DNA from: F22 sp963678855
GTDB taxonomy: Bacteria; Bacteroidota; Bacteroidia; Bacteroidales; Bacteroidaceae
Length of the DNA stretch: 64,000 nucleotides
Reading direction: 5' to 3'
NCBI GenBank assembly: GCA_963678855.1
Contig: OY787448.1
Span: 558,001 to 622,000 of the forward strand
The translations under genes and the position numbers were made by a program. Positions 52,976 to 62,048 of this stretch are shown here, piece after piece. The notes under the pieces were generated by a model. The model was not told the origin of the DNA. It saw nothing but the letters and a program-made list of their open reading frames with translations, and did no database searches. How positions within the stretch are numbered: the stretch's first letter is position 1; each line of letters begins with the position of its first letter.

Positions 52976-53098
52976 GGAGGTGGTGCTGGGTATCGACGTG
53001 ATGGTTCTGGAAAAGGTGGTTCTCAGCGTAGTGGGTCTCGTTATGGTGGCAAGAATAGATTTGGGAGAGGAAGGATGAGCCAGAGTGGCGGGCTATGA
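52976..53098 (+). pseudogene. RGG-type Gly/Arg-rich tail fragment
   Basis: Right after the primase fragment another frame reads GGGAGYRRDGSGKGGSQRSG, then SRYGGKNRFGRGRMSQSGG and a stop. This is the C-terminal tail type of RNA-binding RRM proteins or DEAD-box helicases. It has no body, so it is a leftover joined to the primase piece by deletion or recombination. Confidence 0.5.
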
Positions 53099-53290
53099 GG
53101 AGGTTGAGGTTGGAGTTTGGGAAAGTGGGAAGAAAACTAAGTAGTACTACAAGTCAAGTATTGCAAGAGAAAACCATATAAGAAAAGACAAGTACAACAT
53201 AAATCACCTATAACAATGTGCTCATTTCAAAAGAAAATGATTATATTAGCTAGCGTTAAAAAAATCTCATTTTAAGCACATAATTCAATT

Positions 53291-56200
53291 ATGAATAAAG
53301 ATATTAGACAAACCGGAAGAAATAATATTTACGCTGAAAACATGATTGATAGTCAAATCATTGTTGGAGCCAAAGAACAGTCAGACGAAAGTGTCCTACG
53401 TAATATGAAAGCACTCTCAAGCAGCTTGCTAAAATACCACAGCAGTTTCGACAACGATGATAAGATATCAATTCCCCGTAATGAAGTTATAGGCCAAATA
53501 CGAAATTTCATTTCTAAAGATTCCGAACGACCTGAAGATTCAGTACTACTTCTCACAGGAGAGGCTGGTATGGGAAAGACTGTACTAATGAAACAACTTT
53601 TTGGTGACCTAGTTGTTATAGAAGACTATCTAGTCATTTCTATGAAAGCTGACATCTTTACCCCCAAAACTCTAGAAGAACTTGAGGACTATATGGAGCT
53701 ACATAATCAAGGTTTTGTTGACTTCATCTCCTCTATCGACAAACAAAACTCATATAAAAGGATTGTACTTCTTGTAGATCAAATAGATGCTCTATCGCAA
53801 GTTTTATCTAATGATAGAAGAGCTATTAACGTTTACACAAACCTTATTTCTGCACTGGAGCAAATTGATTCAGTACGTATTATTGTGTCAACACGTGAAT
53901 TTGACTTAGCCAATGATTCACTCATTAAATCATTGTCTAGGAATAACTTAATTAGAGTACCTGAATTAAACGAAGAAGACGTAAAAGACACTCTAAAGAG
54001 AGCAAATTGTAAAGGTCCATTTAGTCCTGAATTAATCAGTTTTCTAAGGACACCTCTTCATTTGCGTCTATTTATTTTAGCAGGAATAAATAAAGTTGAA
54101 AATGAAGTATTCACCCTGAGTAAACTATACGATGCCCTTTGGAAAAGGCTTGATACCTCGAAGACTTTGCATCTATTGCAATATCTTTCCAACCGTATGT
54201 ACGACAACCAAAATTTGTCAGTGCATTATGATCATTTAATTAGTGAAGGTTACAAAGAGGCAACAGACTTACTACTAAGTGATGGTTTCTTAGTGCAAAC
54301 AAACAATGATCAAGTACAATTCTTACACCAATCACTCTTTGACTATACTTATGCAAGGTGCTTTGTTTCCGAATCAAAAAGTCTATCAGTACACTTACGA
54401 ACACAACATCAAGGCTTATTTATACGTTTGCGTGTAAAACAAATTCTATTATATCTAAGAGACCAAAACCCTAAAAACTATATCAAGGAACTTGGCCATA
54501 TTTTGTCTCAGCCTAAAGACTACAAGTTTCACCTTAGACTTCTTATTATACAACTACTTGCAGGTCATAAAGGAGTCCTTCAACCAGAATATGATTATGT
54601 ACAGTCACGCATCTTGAATGATGCTTCATACAGAAACATTTTCTTGCACTCTATACGTAATCTTGAATGGATTACTTGGCTTCACCATATTGGAGAGCTA
54701 AAACTTATTGCCGAGCAAAAGGGTGAAGACTATAACACACTTCGCCATGTATTCAATAACTTACCAAGTTATAATGATGAAAATAGAGTAACGGAGTTCA
54801 TCAAAAGCATTAAAAGCGACCCTCTATATCATGAATTGATTATAACTCTAATTGAACGTGCACACCATTCTTCATTACATCTGTTGGGTGAAATATACCA
54901 AGAGATTGAACCATGTATGGAAAAACATAGTTCCTTCTTTTGGGAAAGGGTAGTTGAACATGCTCCAGAAAAAGCAATTCCTTTCTTTATCAAATATTTC
55001 AAAGAAGTATACGATAAAGAGAAGCAATTCAGTTTGGATATCTCACATGATTTTGACAGTGTGTTAGATAAGCTATTTGAGAGATGTCCTAAACAGGCAT
55101 GTCAAATGGGATTACAAATTATTCATGATGCATGTGTAGAGCACGTTATAGAGTACAGTAAAAGTGACTCATTGATCGATTGCTTTTTCTACACAGATTT
55201 CAATGAAGATATACATATCTCAAAGATTCAGGACTTACTATTCTTGAAGACTAAAGATGTGCTAATTTCTTTAACGGAAAGCAGTGACTCGTGGGCTACT
55301 GAAGAGCTTGATCAGTTAATCGAGTCGGATTACAGAGTAATGGTTTTAATGGGAGTTTGGATATGTCACACATCCGATAAGATTAGTGATGAACTACTAA
55401 ATAGAATTTTTAACCGAGATAAAATCTGGCAGTCTTCGAGGACTATTCTCAATTACCACCTTGGCTTGTTCATAAAGAAGTATCACTCTCTCTTATCTTC
55501 GGAACAATTTGAGACTTTCTATAACATGATTGAGAAGATTAAATTCAACTATGAAAATAAGTACTATAAGTCAGAAGGTCCTGTGACAAAATATGGATTG
55601 ACTAGACGTGGCATGCACATATACCAGTACCTATGCTGCTTCCCTGAAGAAAGAGTACTCAGTTCACCTACTGCTGAGAAGAATTATCGAGAACTAAAAA
55701 GGAAATATAAAGATGAGATGACTCCCTGTAAGCCATCATCAATCTATTGGTCACACGACAAGTCGCTCTCCGATGAAACAATGAAAAAACTATCCCCCAA
55801 AAAACTACTTGAGCTTATTAAGGGGGTGGATACAACTGTTCACCATCTTAGAAAAGATGAGAGAAAACTAACAACAAGAGGAGTTATAAGCTCTTTTGAA
55901 TCACTTATCGAAAGTGATTGGGAAAAGTACTACCCTTTCATAAAAGAAATAATTTCCGATAATGAAGTTCGAGATGGATATATTACTGCTGCAATCCGCA
56001 AGCTAATATATTTAAAAGTTGATGTTAGCTGTATAGTAGAGTTATACACTGCTATCTTAAATGATCCGATTAGAAGAGAGTCAACATCTATAGAACTCAT
56101 TTGGTCAACAGACTACTTGATTGAAAATAAACGAATGCCTGAAATTGTATTCGATTTCTTAGAAAATCGTGCTCTAACGGTAAATGAAAAGGAAGAAATA

Positions 56201-57196
56201 AAGCCAAAGGACAAAAACTTTGATGAACGTCCTCTTAAGCCTAGTGATTTAATTTCTTATGGTATTAACCACAACCAAGGTGCTGCTATAAGAAATCTAA
56301 TGAGATGCTATACTTTTACAGAGTATCATGAACGAATTATAAAGGCTGTTGAAAAAGTATCCCTTGATACACAGCCATCAACAAAAGCAGTAATAATAAG
56401 CTACTTAGCTCTACTTAACCACATTGACATAGACAAGGTCCTAAATATATACTTACAACTAGTTAAAGACGGTGATGAGCTGCTCTTAGGTGTAGATTTA
56501 AATAATCTACACCCATTGATATATTTGCCTAATCACAAATTCAACGCTCTAATACCCGTATACGAAAAAGCAATCAAATCTGAAATGGCAGCTAAGCCAG
56601 CAAGCATCTCTCTGTTTTTTGCTTGGTTAAATAATCAAGAGGAAGCTCATAAGCTGTTATTAGAATTAATAGATAAAATAAAGCCATCCGCATGGAAAGA
56701 GTTAGTAAGGTATATTTTTGACTATATCTCGAAAGAGGAGTATGAAGATAAATGCTTCACTATGTACGAGCATATAATCAACATAGATAATGAAGGACTT
56801 GCACAGACTATAGGCAATCAGATAAGATTCTCAAAGGACTGTAATGCCACATTGCAGCATAAAATTATAGACTCGTACGTAGAATCTGTAGCTGCCAAAT
56901 ATAATATCACTGGTATAAATACAATTATACCCAACTTTAAACTTACAAATTCCAGAGACGTAATACACTGGGAATTAAATCTATTGAAAAACAGTCATAA
57001 TCACGATAATGAATTTGTATATCGTAAAGCATTAGAAATAATGATTGAGGCTTATCAGGCTATCAGTAAATACAGTTTTGATGACGCTTTGCTTAATGAA
57101 GCCATTAATCAGATAGACGAAGCTCTTGAGCATGTTCAAAGCAGAAATGTCACACAGTTAGGACTAATAACAGAAGATAGCATATGGGAGAAATGA
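53291..57196 (+). CDS. NACHT/STAND-type NTPase with N-terminal amyloid-like motif (candidate immune sensor)
   Basis: A 1301-residue protein. Residues 3-26 form a Gln/Asn/Gly-rich motif (Q7TGRNNIYAEN17 ... G26). The NTPase follows: LLLTGEAGMGKT (Walker A, K96), RIVLLVDQIDAL (Walker B, D163-D166), the sensor VRIIVSTREFD (residues 195-205), then a winged-helix-like segment with LHQSLFDYTYARCF. Residues 370-1290 are helical repeats of HEAT/TPR type without clear sequence periodicity, the usual ligand-sensing part of STAND proteins. The gene is clearly more AT-rich than the flanking housekeeping genes, which suggests transfer. The stop overlaps the TIR gene by 13 bases. I infer a phage- or stress-sensing NLR-like protein that acts through its N-terminal motif. 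Confidence 0.85.
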   Translation: MNKDIRQTGRNNIYAENMIDSQIIVGAKEQSDESVLRNMKALSSSLLKYHSSFDNDDKISIPRNEVIGQIRNFISKDSERPEDSVLLLTGEAGMGKTVLMKQLFGDLVVIEDYLVISMKADIFTPKTLEELEDYMELHNQGFVDFISSIDKQNSYKRIVLLVDQIDALSQVLSNDRRAINVYTNLISALEQIDSVRIIVSTREFDLANDSLIKSLSRNNLIRVPELNEEDVKDTLKRANCKGPFSPELISFLRTPLHLRLFILAGINKVENEVFTLSKLYDALWKRLDTSKTLHLLQYLSNRMYDNQNLSVHYDHLISEGYKEATDLLLSDGFLVQTNNDQVQFLHQSLFDYTYARCFVSESKSLSVHLRTQHQGLFIRLRVKQILLYLRDQNPKNYIKELGHILSQPKDYKFHLRLLIIQLLAGHKGVLQPEYDYVQSRILNDASYRNIFLHSIRNLEWITWLHHIGELKLIAEQKGEDYNTLRHVFNNLPSYNDENRVTEFIKSIKSDPLYHELIITLIERAHHSSLHLLGEIYQEIEPCMEKHSSFFWERVVEHAPEKAIPFFIKYFKEVYDKEKQFSLDISHDFDSVLDKLFERCPKQACQMGLQIIHDACVEHVIEYSKSDSLIDCFFYTDFNEDIHISKIQDLLFLKTKDVLISLTESSDSWATEELDQLIESDYRVMVLMGVWICHTSDKISDELLNRIFNRDKIWQSSRTILNYHLGLFIKKYHSLLSSEQFETFYNMIEKIKFNYENKYYKSEGPVTKYGLTRRGMHIYQYLCCFPEERVLSSPTAEKNYRELKRKYKDEMTPCKPSSIYWSHDKSLSDETMKKLSPKKLLELIKGVDTTVHHLRKDERKLTTRGVISSFESLIESDWEKYYPFIKEIISDNEVRDGYITAAIRKLIYLKVDVSCIVELYTAILNDPIRRESTSIELIWSTDYLIENKRMPEIVFDFLENRALTVNEKEEIKPKDKNFDERPLKPSDLISYGINHNQGAAIRNLMRCYTFTEYHERIIKAVEKVSLDTQPSTKAVIISYLALLNHIDIDKVLNIYLQLVKDGDELLLGVDLNNLHPLIYLPNHKFNALIPVYEKAIKSEMAAKPASISLFFAWLNNQEEAHKLLLELIDKIKPSAWKELVRYIFDYISKEEYEDKCFTMYEHIINIDNEGLAQTIGNQIRFSKDCNATLQHKIIDSYVESVAAKYNITGINTIIPNFKLTNSRDVIHWELNLLKNSHNHDNEFVYRKALEIMIEAYQAISKYSFDDALLNEAINQIDEALEHVQSRNVTQLGLITEDSIWEK

Positions 57197-58608
57197 TAGA
57201 AAACACAAAGCATCAAGCTGAAGAGATGTCGTGTGTTTATATATCATACCCATCAACACAGTTTGGAATAAAAGACGAACTAGTGAAGATATTAAATTCA
57301 ACAGATGTTAAGTCAAGGATTCGCAACCTTCACATAGAATCTGGTATGAGTCTTAAAGAATACAATGTAGACGTGTCTGAAGCTCATTTCATTATTGTTA
57401 TTGTTGACTCATGTTATCTGATGGACTATGATTGTATGCAAGTACTATATAATATAATAAAAAATGCGTCAGAAAAAGAAATAGTCGCCTTTTTTATTAA
57501 AGACCAAGACACAAATGATAGCGTAGAGGATTGTTGCATAAAAGCTGAATTTTTTTGGCGCGAGAAAAAAATGGAGCATGAAAGACAATTAGTGGCACTT
57601 GATTCATCAAAGGACCATTGGTTCATGCCTACTTATAATACAAGGAAAGATATAGTAGATTTTTTAGGTGACATGTTTACTATCCTTCCAGAGCGTCTTT
57701 CATATTCTCTTCCAAGTTCAAAAGAACATGCTGAGTTTAGAAAAGACTGTCTTAAAAGAATTGTGATGGGAAGCAACGTCATTGGTGAAATTAAAGCTGA
57801 ATTTGAACAAATAGCAAATTTAGCACTCCCCACAAGTACTATACCGAAAATGTCCAACGAACCGAATAATAACAAAACAGAAAATGAATATAATATGAAA
57901 GCAGAAAACAATAATAAAGCTGAAATTTCATACTGCCAAAAGACAGCAAGTATCCTTAAACATCTAATAAGTGAAATGGATGACAAATCACTTTCGTATA
58001 GGTACGACGAGTTATATGTAGAAAATGATTCACGCAATATCGAGGACTATGCGCATATCATTGGACGTTCCAACCTAGTCGTTGCGATTATTGGAAAGGA
58101 TTACATTGAATCCTTAGCTTGCATGAAGGAACTCTTGTATGTTTACCAAAATGGTAGACTCGAAGAGGTTATACTATATATAGCTGTACAAACTCCTAAT
58201 TTCAATTTGTTCGACAATCAAACTATTGAAGATGCACACCAATTTTGGACAAAAAAATTTGAAGAAGAAAATACAAAATTGAACAGTATAGATGAGTTCG
58301 AAAGAAGCAATAAGGAAAATGATGATCGCAAAATAACTAGAAGTATCAGAGATAGTGTTAGGTCAATATTATCAGACCTAAAAAAAATCATTGGTTTCCC
58401 AATCAAACTAAACGGGTCTGATTATATAAACAACGAGGAAAACAATAAAAAGATAGAGGAGCTTATGAATGAACTGGAGACAAGGCAAGGTTTAAGTCCA
58501 AATAACACTTCTACGTCAACAGACTCAGCTAATAATAAATTTGAACAAACAGGAAAAAACAACATTGCAGCTAACAACATAACTGGTTGTACATTTAACT
58601 TAGGCTAA
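57184..58608 (+). CDS. Tandem TIR-domain effector with C-terminal amyloid-like motif
   Basis: A 474-residue protein. TIR-like domain 1 (about 16-190) has CVYISYPSTQFGIKDELVKI, then SEAHFIIVIVDSCYLMDYDC, but reads C84MQV87 where catalytic TIRs have CxxE. TIR-like domain 2 (about 245-400) has SNLVVAIIGKDYIESLACMK with C313MKE316-L, keeping the Glu. Both end alike (AEFFWREKKMEHERQL; AHQFWTKKFEEENTKL), so one arose by duplication. An Asn/Ser-rich linker leads to the last 24 residues (451-474): Q455TGKNNIAANN465 ... G474, matching the N-terminus of the NTPase. TIR enzymes destroy NAD or make nucleotide signals; here probably by domain 2. The ATG lies inside the end of the upstream gene. Confidence 0.85.
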   Translation: MGEMIENTKHQAEEMSCVYISYPSTQFGIKDELVKILNSTDVKSRIRNLHIESGMSLKEYNVDVSEAHFIIVIVDSCYLMDYDCMQVLYNIIKNASEKEIVAFFIKDQDTNDSVEDCCIKAEFFWREKKMEHERQLVALDSSKDHWFMPTYNTRKDIVDFLGDMFTILPERLSYSLPSSKEHAEFRKDCLKRIVMGSNVIGEIKAEFEQIANLALPTSTIPKMSNEPNNNKTENEYNMKAENNNKAEISYCQKTASILKHLISEMDDKSLSYRYDELYVENDSRNIEDYAHIIGRSNLVVAIIGKDYIESLACMKELLYVYQNGRLEEVILYIAVQTPNFNLFDNQTIEDAHQFWTKKFEEENTKLNSIDEFERSNKENDDRKITRSIRDSVRSILSDLKKIIGFPIKLNGSDYINNEENNKKIEELMNELETRQGLSPNNTSTSTDSANNKFEQTGKNNIAANNITGCTFNLG

Positions 58609-58616
58609 ACTTTTAT

Positions 58617-58655
58617 AGAGACGAAAAAGAGGAGGATTCCTCTCTTTTTCGTCTT
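58617..58655. terminator. Bidirectional terminator between TIR gene and unknown gene
   Basis: GAGACGAAAAAGAG pairs with CTCTTTTTCGTC around GGAGGATTCC, with A-rich and T-rich flanks. Confidence 0.85.
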
Positions 58656-58681
58656 TATTCGTTCTTTTACTGTAAAGCAGT

Positions 58682-60088
58682 TTAAAACACACAATTCTTC
58701 AATTCTGTAAAAAAATGACTCCTTGTATCATTTTTCAAATCAACATAAACAGACATCGGATTTTTGATTCTAAATCGATCTTGCTCACTAGATACTTTAG
58801 TGATATTTGCTGCTAAATAACCTAATGATAATACAGAAGTAGAAATTAAAGGTAAGAACGACACGTTACAAGCAGCGACAGAGCCTCCTATTGCACTTAC
58901 ACTTTTTAAAAACCACTCCTTTCTCCATATTTCTGCTTTCTTACTAATATAATTCCAATCAGCATCTGCTCTTCTTACTTCTTCCAAAAAGCCTTCTTGG
59001 ATAACACGAATATTTTGCATATTCAGGTTATTTATATCAATTGTCTCAAGCTCTTTATACACTTTCCTCAGTTCTTGTCTTACACCAGCTAATCTATCCT
59101 CCTTCCTTATTTCTAACGCAAAGGCTGTATCCACGTTATTCAAAAAATTAAGCGGAATTTTTGAATACAGATGATTTGTCTTTGTCCAAAAATCGTTTAT
59201 ACCATACTCCTGAAGTCTAATCCAGTTAAGTTCGTGAGGTGTAAATATGCTTCCACCAGTTATCTCAGAGATAAATTTTAGTGATTCAATTGGTCCACCT
59301 CCTCGTGTTGTAGTAAAACCAGTTCGTGTGAGTAATCTTCTATCTAATTTATCATACAAAGGATTAAGGCGTGGAAATGCATCAATGATCCTATCAGCCA
59401 AATCAGCAATAGACGATTCAACAACTAATTCACTTTTAAGAGAACGTAAGTATCCAATTATTGACAATTTATCCCTATGTGGACAATCAATTGCAAAAGT
59501 TTCAGCAACACTAATTGCTACTGGGTTATCTGGATTCTTCATTAAAGTATCAAGATTAGAATGCTTATCTATAAATGCGTCAATATCTTCATTACGAAAA
59601 TTATCCACTATCTTATTATGCAGTTCACGGTCATATTCCCAAGGGTTAAGAATTAATTTTACAATACCAGCTTTTACCCATTGACGAATAACTATATAAA
59701 AATATAGAGCATCCAGAAAATCTAACATCCACAAATTAGGATTATTTCGTGGATCAATATGCTTAGCAGTTATTGAAGGGTTTTGGAGTGGATGAAAAAC
59801 GAAAATACAATCTGAATACAAAGAAAAACGTACTACATCATCAATGATACGATTACCTTTAATACTCCCATAATGAATACTTGAAAAATCCGTATTCATC
59901 TTTCTCAACTCATCAATATAATCATAATCATTGGGAAACAAAACAGAAAAAACTCTGTATGTGTATACAACTTTTTCGAAGGTTATACTTTTAGCTAAGT
60001 CGTCCCAAGTCTTCATCTTACGAAGGCAAAATGTATCATCTAGAAAATCATAAAACTTCTCGTTCTGCTGATCAAAATAGTTCTTCAT
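58682..60088 (-). CDS. Unknown 468-residue protein with C-terminal hydrophobic segment
   Basis: I do not recognise the family. The protein is mostly helical and charged. It has WMLDFLDALYFYIVIRQWVK (about 120-140), a central part with LTRTGFTTTRGGGPIESLKF, a coiled stretch (VRQELRKVYKELETID) and, near the end, a hydrophobic pair (VSAIGGSVAACNVSFLPLIS; SVLSLGYLAANI) that could insert in a membrane. Base composition is AT-rich like the NTPase/TIR pair, with which it is convergent, sharing a terminator. It may be part of the same acquired island, but a link in function is only inferred. Confidence 0.7.
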   Translation of the reverse strand: MKNYFDQQNEKFYDFLDDTFCLRKMKTWDDLAKSITFEKVVYTYRVFSVLFPNDYDYIDELRKMNTDFSSIHYGSIKGNRIIDDVVRFSLYSDCIFVFHPLQNPSITAKHIDPRNNPNLWMLDFLDALYFYIVIRQWVKAGIVKLILNPWEYDRELHNKIVDNFRNEDIDAFIDKHSNLDTLMKNPDNPVAISVAETFAIDCPHRDKLSIIGYLRSLKSELVVESSIADLADRIIDAFPRLNPLYDKLDRRLLTRTGFTTTRGGGPIESLKFISEITGGSIFTPHELNWIRLQEYGINDFWTKTNHLYSKIPLNFLNNVDTAFALEIRKEDRLAGVRQELRKVYKELETIDINNLNMQNIRVIQEGFLEEVRRADADWNYISKKAEIWRKEWFLKSVSAIGGSVAACNVSFLPLISTSVLSLGYLAANITKVSSEQDRFRIKNPMSVYVDLKNDTRSHFFTELKNCVF

Positions 60089-60105
60089 ACTAACTTTAAA
60101 TATAG

Positions 60106-60477
60106 TTATTTCTTCTCTTTCCTATCCACCATAATCCCTTCCAGCATCTCATCCTCAGAGTCAATCTCCTTACTCATCACATAACGATACTGAGTTAGAA
60201 CTTCAATATAATACGTATTCGCCAATTTCCATCCCCGCTTGGACATATAATTGACCACCTACATCATCGTCTCAAACTTGATTTTCTTCCCGTTCTCATC
60301 GTAAAGTCGGCAGCGCTTACTTGATCTCAGATCACCAAAATCAATGGAAACAGTCACCTCATTTTCATTAAAGGTTTTCATATTCCCCACTATTTCACAA
60401 TAAGCAGTACGAGGACCTTGGGCATAAGCCAAGACAGCTACAAGACATAGCACAAGTGTACAGAGTATTTTCTTCAT
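60106..60477 (-). pseudogene. Secreted hypothetical protein with in-frame TAG
   Basis: From ATG 60477 the signal peptide is MKKILCTLVLCLVAVLAYAQ, then PRTAYCEIVGNMKTFNENEV and CRLYDENGKKIKFETMM. A TAG at 60259-60261 interrupts, and the same frame continues as VVNYMSKRGWKLANTYYIEV, then LTQYRYVMSKEIDSEDEM, to TAA at 60106. The second half has the look of a conserved domain (MxxRGWxL). One base change (CAG or similar to TAG) explains it. A shortened 72-residue product could still be made, so the gene is freshly broken or recoded. Confidence 0.7.
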
Positions 60478-60604
60478 TACTGATTTGAATTTAAGCATTC
60501 ATATTCGATTTCCCCCAAAGGTAATAAAAACATAACACAGAATCACCATCCCATCCCACTTTTTCCCTATCTTTGCCCTACATCAACCAAAATCCCCCTA
60601 CCCA

Positions 60605-61238
60605 ATGAAACACCGTCTCCACCGTCTTCTCAACCACAGCCGCAAGTTCGACCACTTCATGATGATTTGCATCACGTTAAGTATCATCGAACTGGGCGTA
60701 GAGACTTTTTATGATTTCGCGATCAGGCATATAGGTATCCTGATCACCATCAATATCGCATTTATCATCCTATTTACCCTCGAGTATCTAGGCCGCATCT
60801 GAGTGGCAGTCGTTAAGACGTGCGACACGTCTGCTGCGAATGACTCGCCTATTGCGTATCTTCAAGCTGCATCGCTTCAATAATACGCTGTTTGTGATTG
60901 GAAGCATCATCAAGGAAAAGAAAATGGAACTGATGATGACGGGATTTGTGACGACGATTATGCTGGTGGTTTCGTCGTTTGCAATGTTCTTTGTGGAGCA
61001 TCAAGCACAACCTGATAAATTCAATAATATCTTCTCTGCATTGTGGTGGGAGGTAAAAATATGGGACGATTTATCAGTCGATAATCGCATTGCTGGGTAT
61101 CGGTCTGATTGCGCTTCAACACAAAAGGCGCATGTAGAAAAGCTCCAGCAGCTGGAGGAAATGAAGCGACTGGAGTTGGTATCTGAAACGGAGTATAAAG
61201 AACTGCGGGAGGAGTTAATCAAAAGGTTTGTGGATTAG
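60605..61238 (+). pseudogene. Voltage-gated ion channel remnant
   Basis: The first frame reads FDHFMMICITLSIIELGVET, ITINIAFIILFTLEYLGRI (S1 and S2-like), then stops at 60801. It resumes with an S4-like TRLLRIFKLHRF and helix LMMTGFVTTIMLVVSSFAMF (S5), then FNNIFSALWWEV, the pore helix. The selectivity filter (TVGYGD) is missing; a neighbouring frame gives SIIALLGIGLIAL, the S6 helix. The end is a soluble helix (HVEKLQQLEEMKRLELVSET). Deletions and frameshifts make a working channel impossible. Confidence 0.7.
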
Positions 61239-61294
61239 TCTGCAATCATACTCCATAACACCTCTTTCCAATGGCTGGACAGAGAAGCTGTGAA

Positions 61295-61402
61295 TCAACA
61301 AATCGCGACTGCAAATGCATCTAAGCAAAAGATATATGAAACAGGTGAGGCACATGCGGTGAGCGTGAGGATGCACACTAGGGAGATTACTAATTTCTTC
61401 AT
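61295..61402 (-). CDS. Tiny lipoprotein-like ORF, probably a remnant
   Basis: A 35-residue frame with a good lipoprotein signal (MKKLVISLVCILTLTAC, Cys17), then a short tail with a stop. It is too short for a normal lipoprotein. It may be a small lysis-like lipopeptide or, more likely, a truncated gene in this decaying region. Confidence 0.35.
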   Translation of the reverse strand: MKKLVISLVCILTLTACASPVSYIFCLDAFAVAIC

Positions 61403-61438
61403 GTTGATTTATGTTTTAAGGTTTTATTGGTAGTAAGT

Positions 61439-61684
61439 TTAACTACAGAACATGGCCAAGGCGAAAATCACAGCAATGACACTAAATATAAATAAGATTG
61501 TTTTGAAGCCAAATTTTGCTTTTGGATTCTCTCGTACTTGAGCTGGTGCATTGGGCACATCGATCTCCTTGGCACTAGGTACTTCCTCTTGGTTTTGCTG
61601 GATTTCTTGCATTTGGGATACATCAACTTGAAAGGTAGATATGGTTGATGTATTTTGTCCTGGTCTTTCGGTTTTGAGTCCCAT
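61439..61684 (-). CDS. Small single-pass membrane protein
   Basis: An 81-residue protein with a Gln/Glu/Pro-rich N-terminal part (VSQMQEIQQNQEEVPSAKEI) and one C-terminal membrane helix (FKTILFIFSVIAVIFALAMF), so it is probably tail-anchored with the N-terminus in the cytosol. Family not recognised. A TATCTTTG box on the minus strand at 61721-61728 is a likely -7 element. Confidence 0.55.
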   Translation of the reverse strand: MGLKTERPGQNTSTISTFQVDVSQMQEIQQNQEEVPSAKEIDVPNAPAQVRENPKAKFGFKTILFIFSVIAVIFALAMFCS

Positions 61685-61720
61685 ATGTTATAGTTTAAAT
61701 TTCTACTAGATTTTTCGTGT

Positions 61721-61728
61721 CAAAGATA
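61721..61728 (-). promoter_or_regulatory. -7 element of the small membrane protein gene
   Basis: TATCTTTG on the minus strand, 37 bases before the ATG. Confidence 0.5.
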
Positions 61729-61815
61729 CAAAATATATACGGTATAGCCGTGCATTAGTCTAAAAAGGTTGTAGAGTTGTGCTATCATCTCTGCGCGATA
61801 ATACCCAATATTATA

Positions 61816-61938
61816 TTATACAGGCACCCCGTTGGTAACATACACAAAGCGCTTACGCACCAAAATAGGATCTTCGGGGTTAATCTCTAGTTTAGCAGCA
61901 ATATGCTCGCCAGTCAATCGGGCTGTAATTGTATTCAT
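61816..61938 (-). pseudogene. GntR-family regulator fragment (UTRA-like)
   Basis: Forty residues: TARLTGEHIAAKLEINPEDP, then ILVRKRFVYVTNGVPV and a stop. The pattern (alpha helix, then 'VRKRFVYVTNGVPV') matches the start of the ligand-binding UTRA domain in GntR/HutC regulators. No DNA-binding domain is present before it and the domain is cut after it, so it is a remnant. Confidence 0.5.
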
Positions 61939-61961
61939 TATAGTAATAATAGGATGTAACA

Positions 61962-61997
61962 AAACCGAGTAAGCCAACGATTGACTTACTCGGTTTA
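61962..61997 (-). terminator. Terminator of the lipoprotein gene at 62049
   Basis: AAACCGAGTAAG pairs exactly with CTTACTCGGTTT around an 11-base loop. Confidence 0.8.
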
Positions 61998-62048
61998 TTC
62001 ACATTAGTACAGGGGTTAGCACCTGTACACACATTATTAGATAGGAAT

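Noticed and set aside
50917..53290. Prophage or transposon
   Set aside because: Amidase, HU-like and primase pieces suggest mobile DNA, but there is no integrase, transposase, capsid gene or defined end, so no element is called.
58682..60088. Third obligate member of the NTPase/TIR operon
   Set aside because: It is on the opposite strand with a terminator between and carries no copy of the shared motif, so membership is only a possibility.
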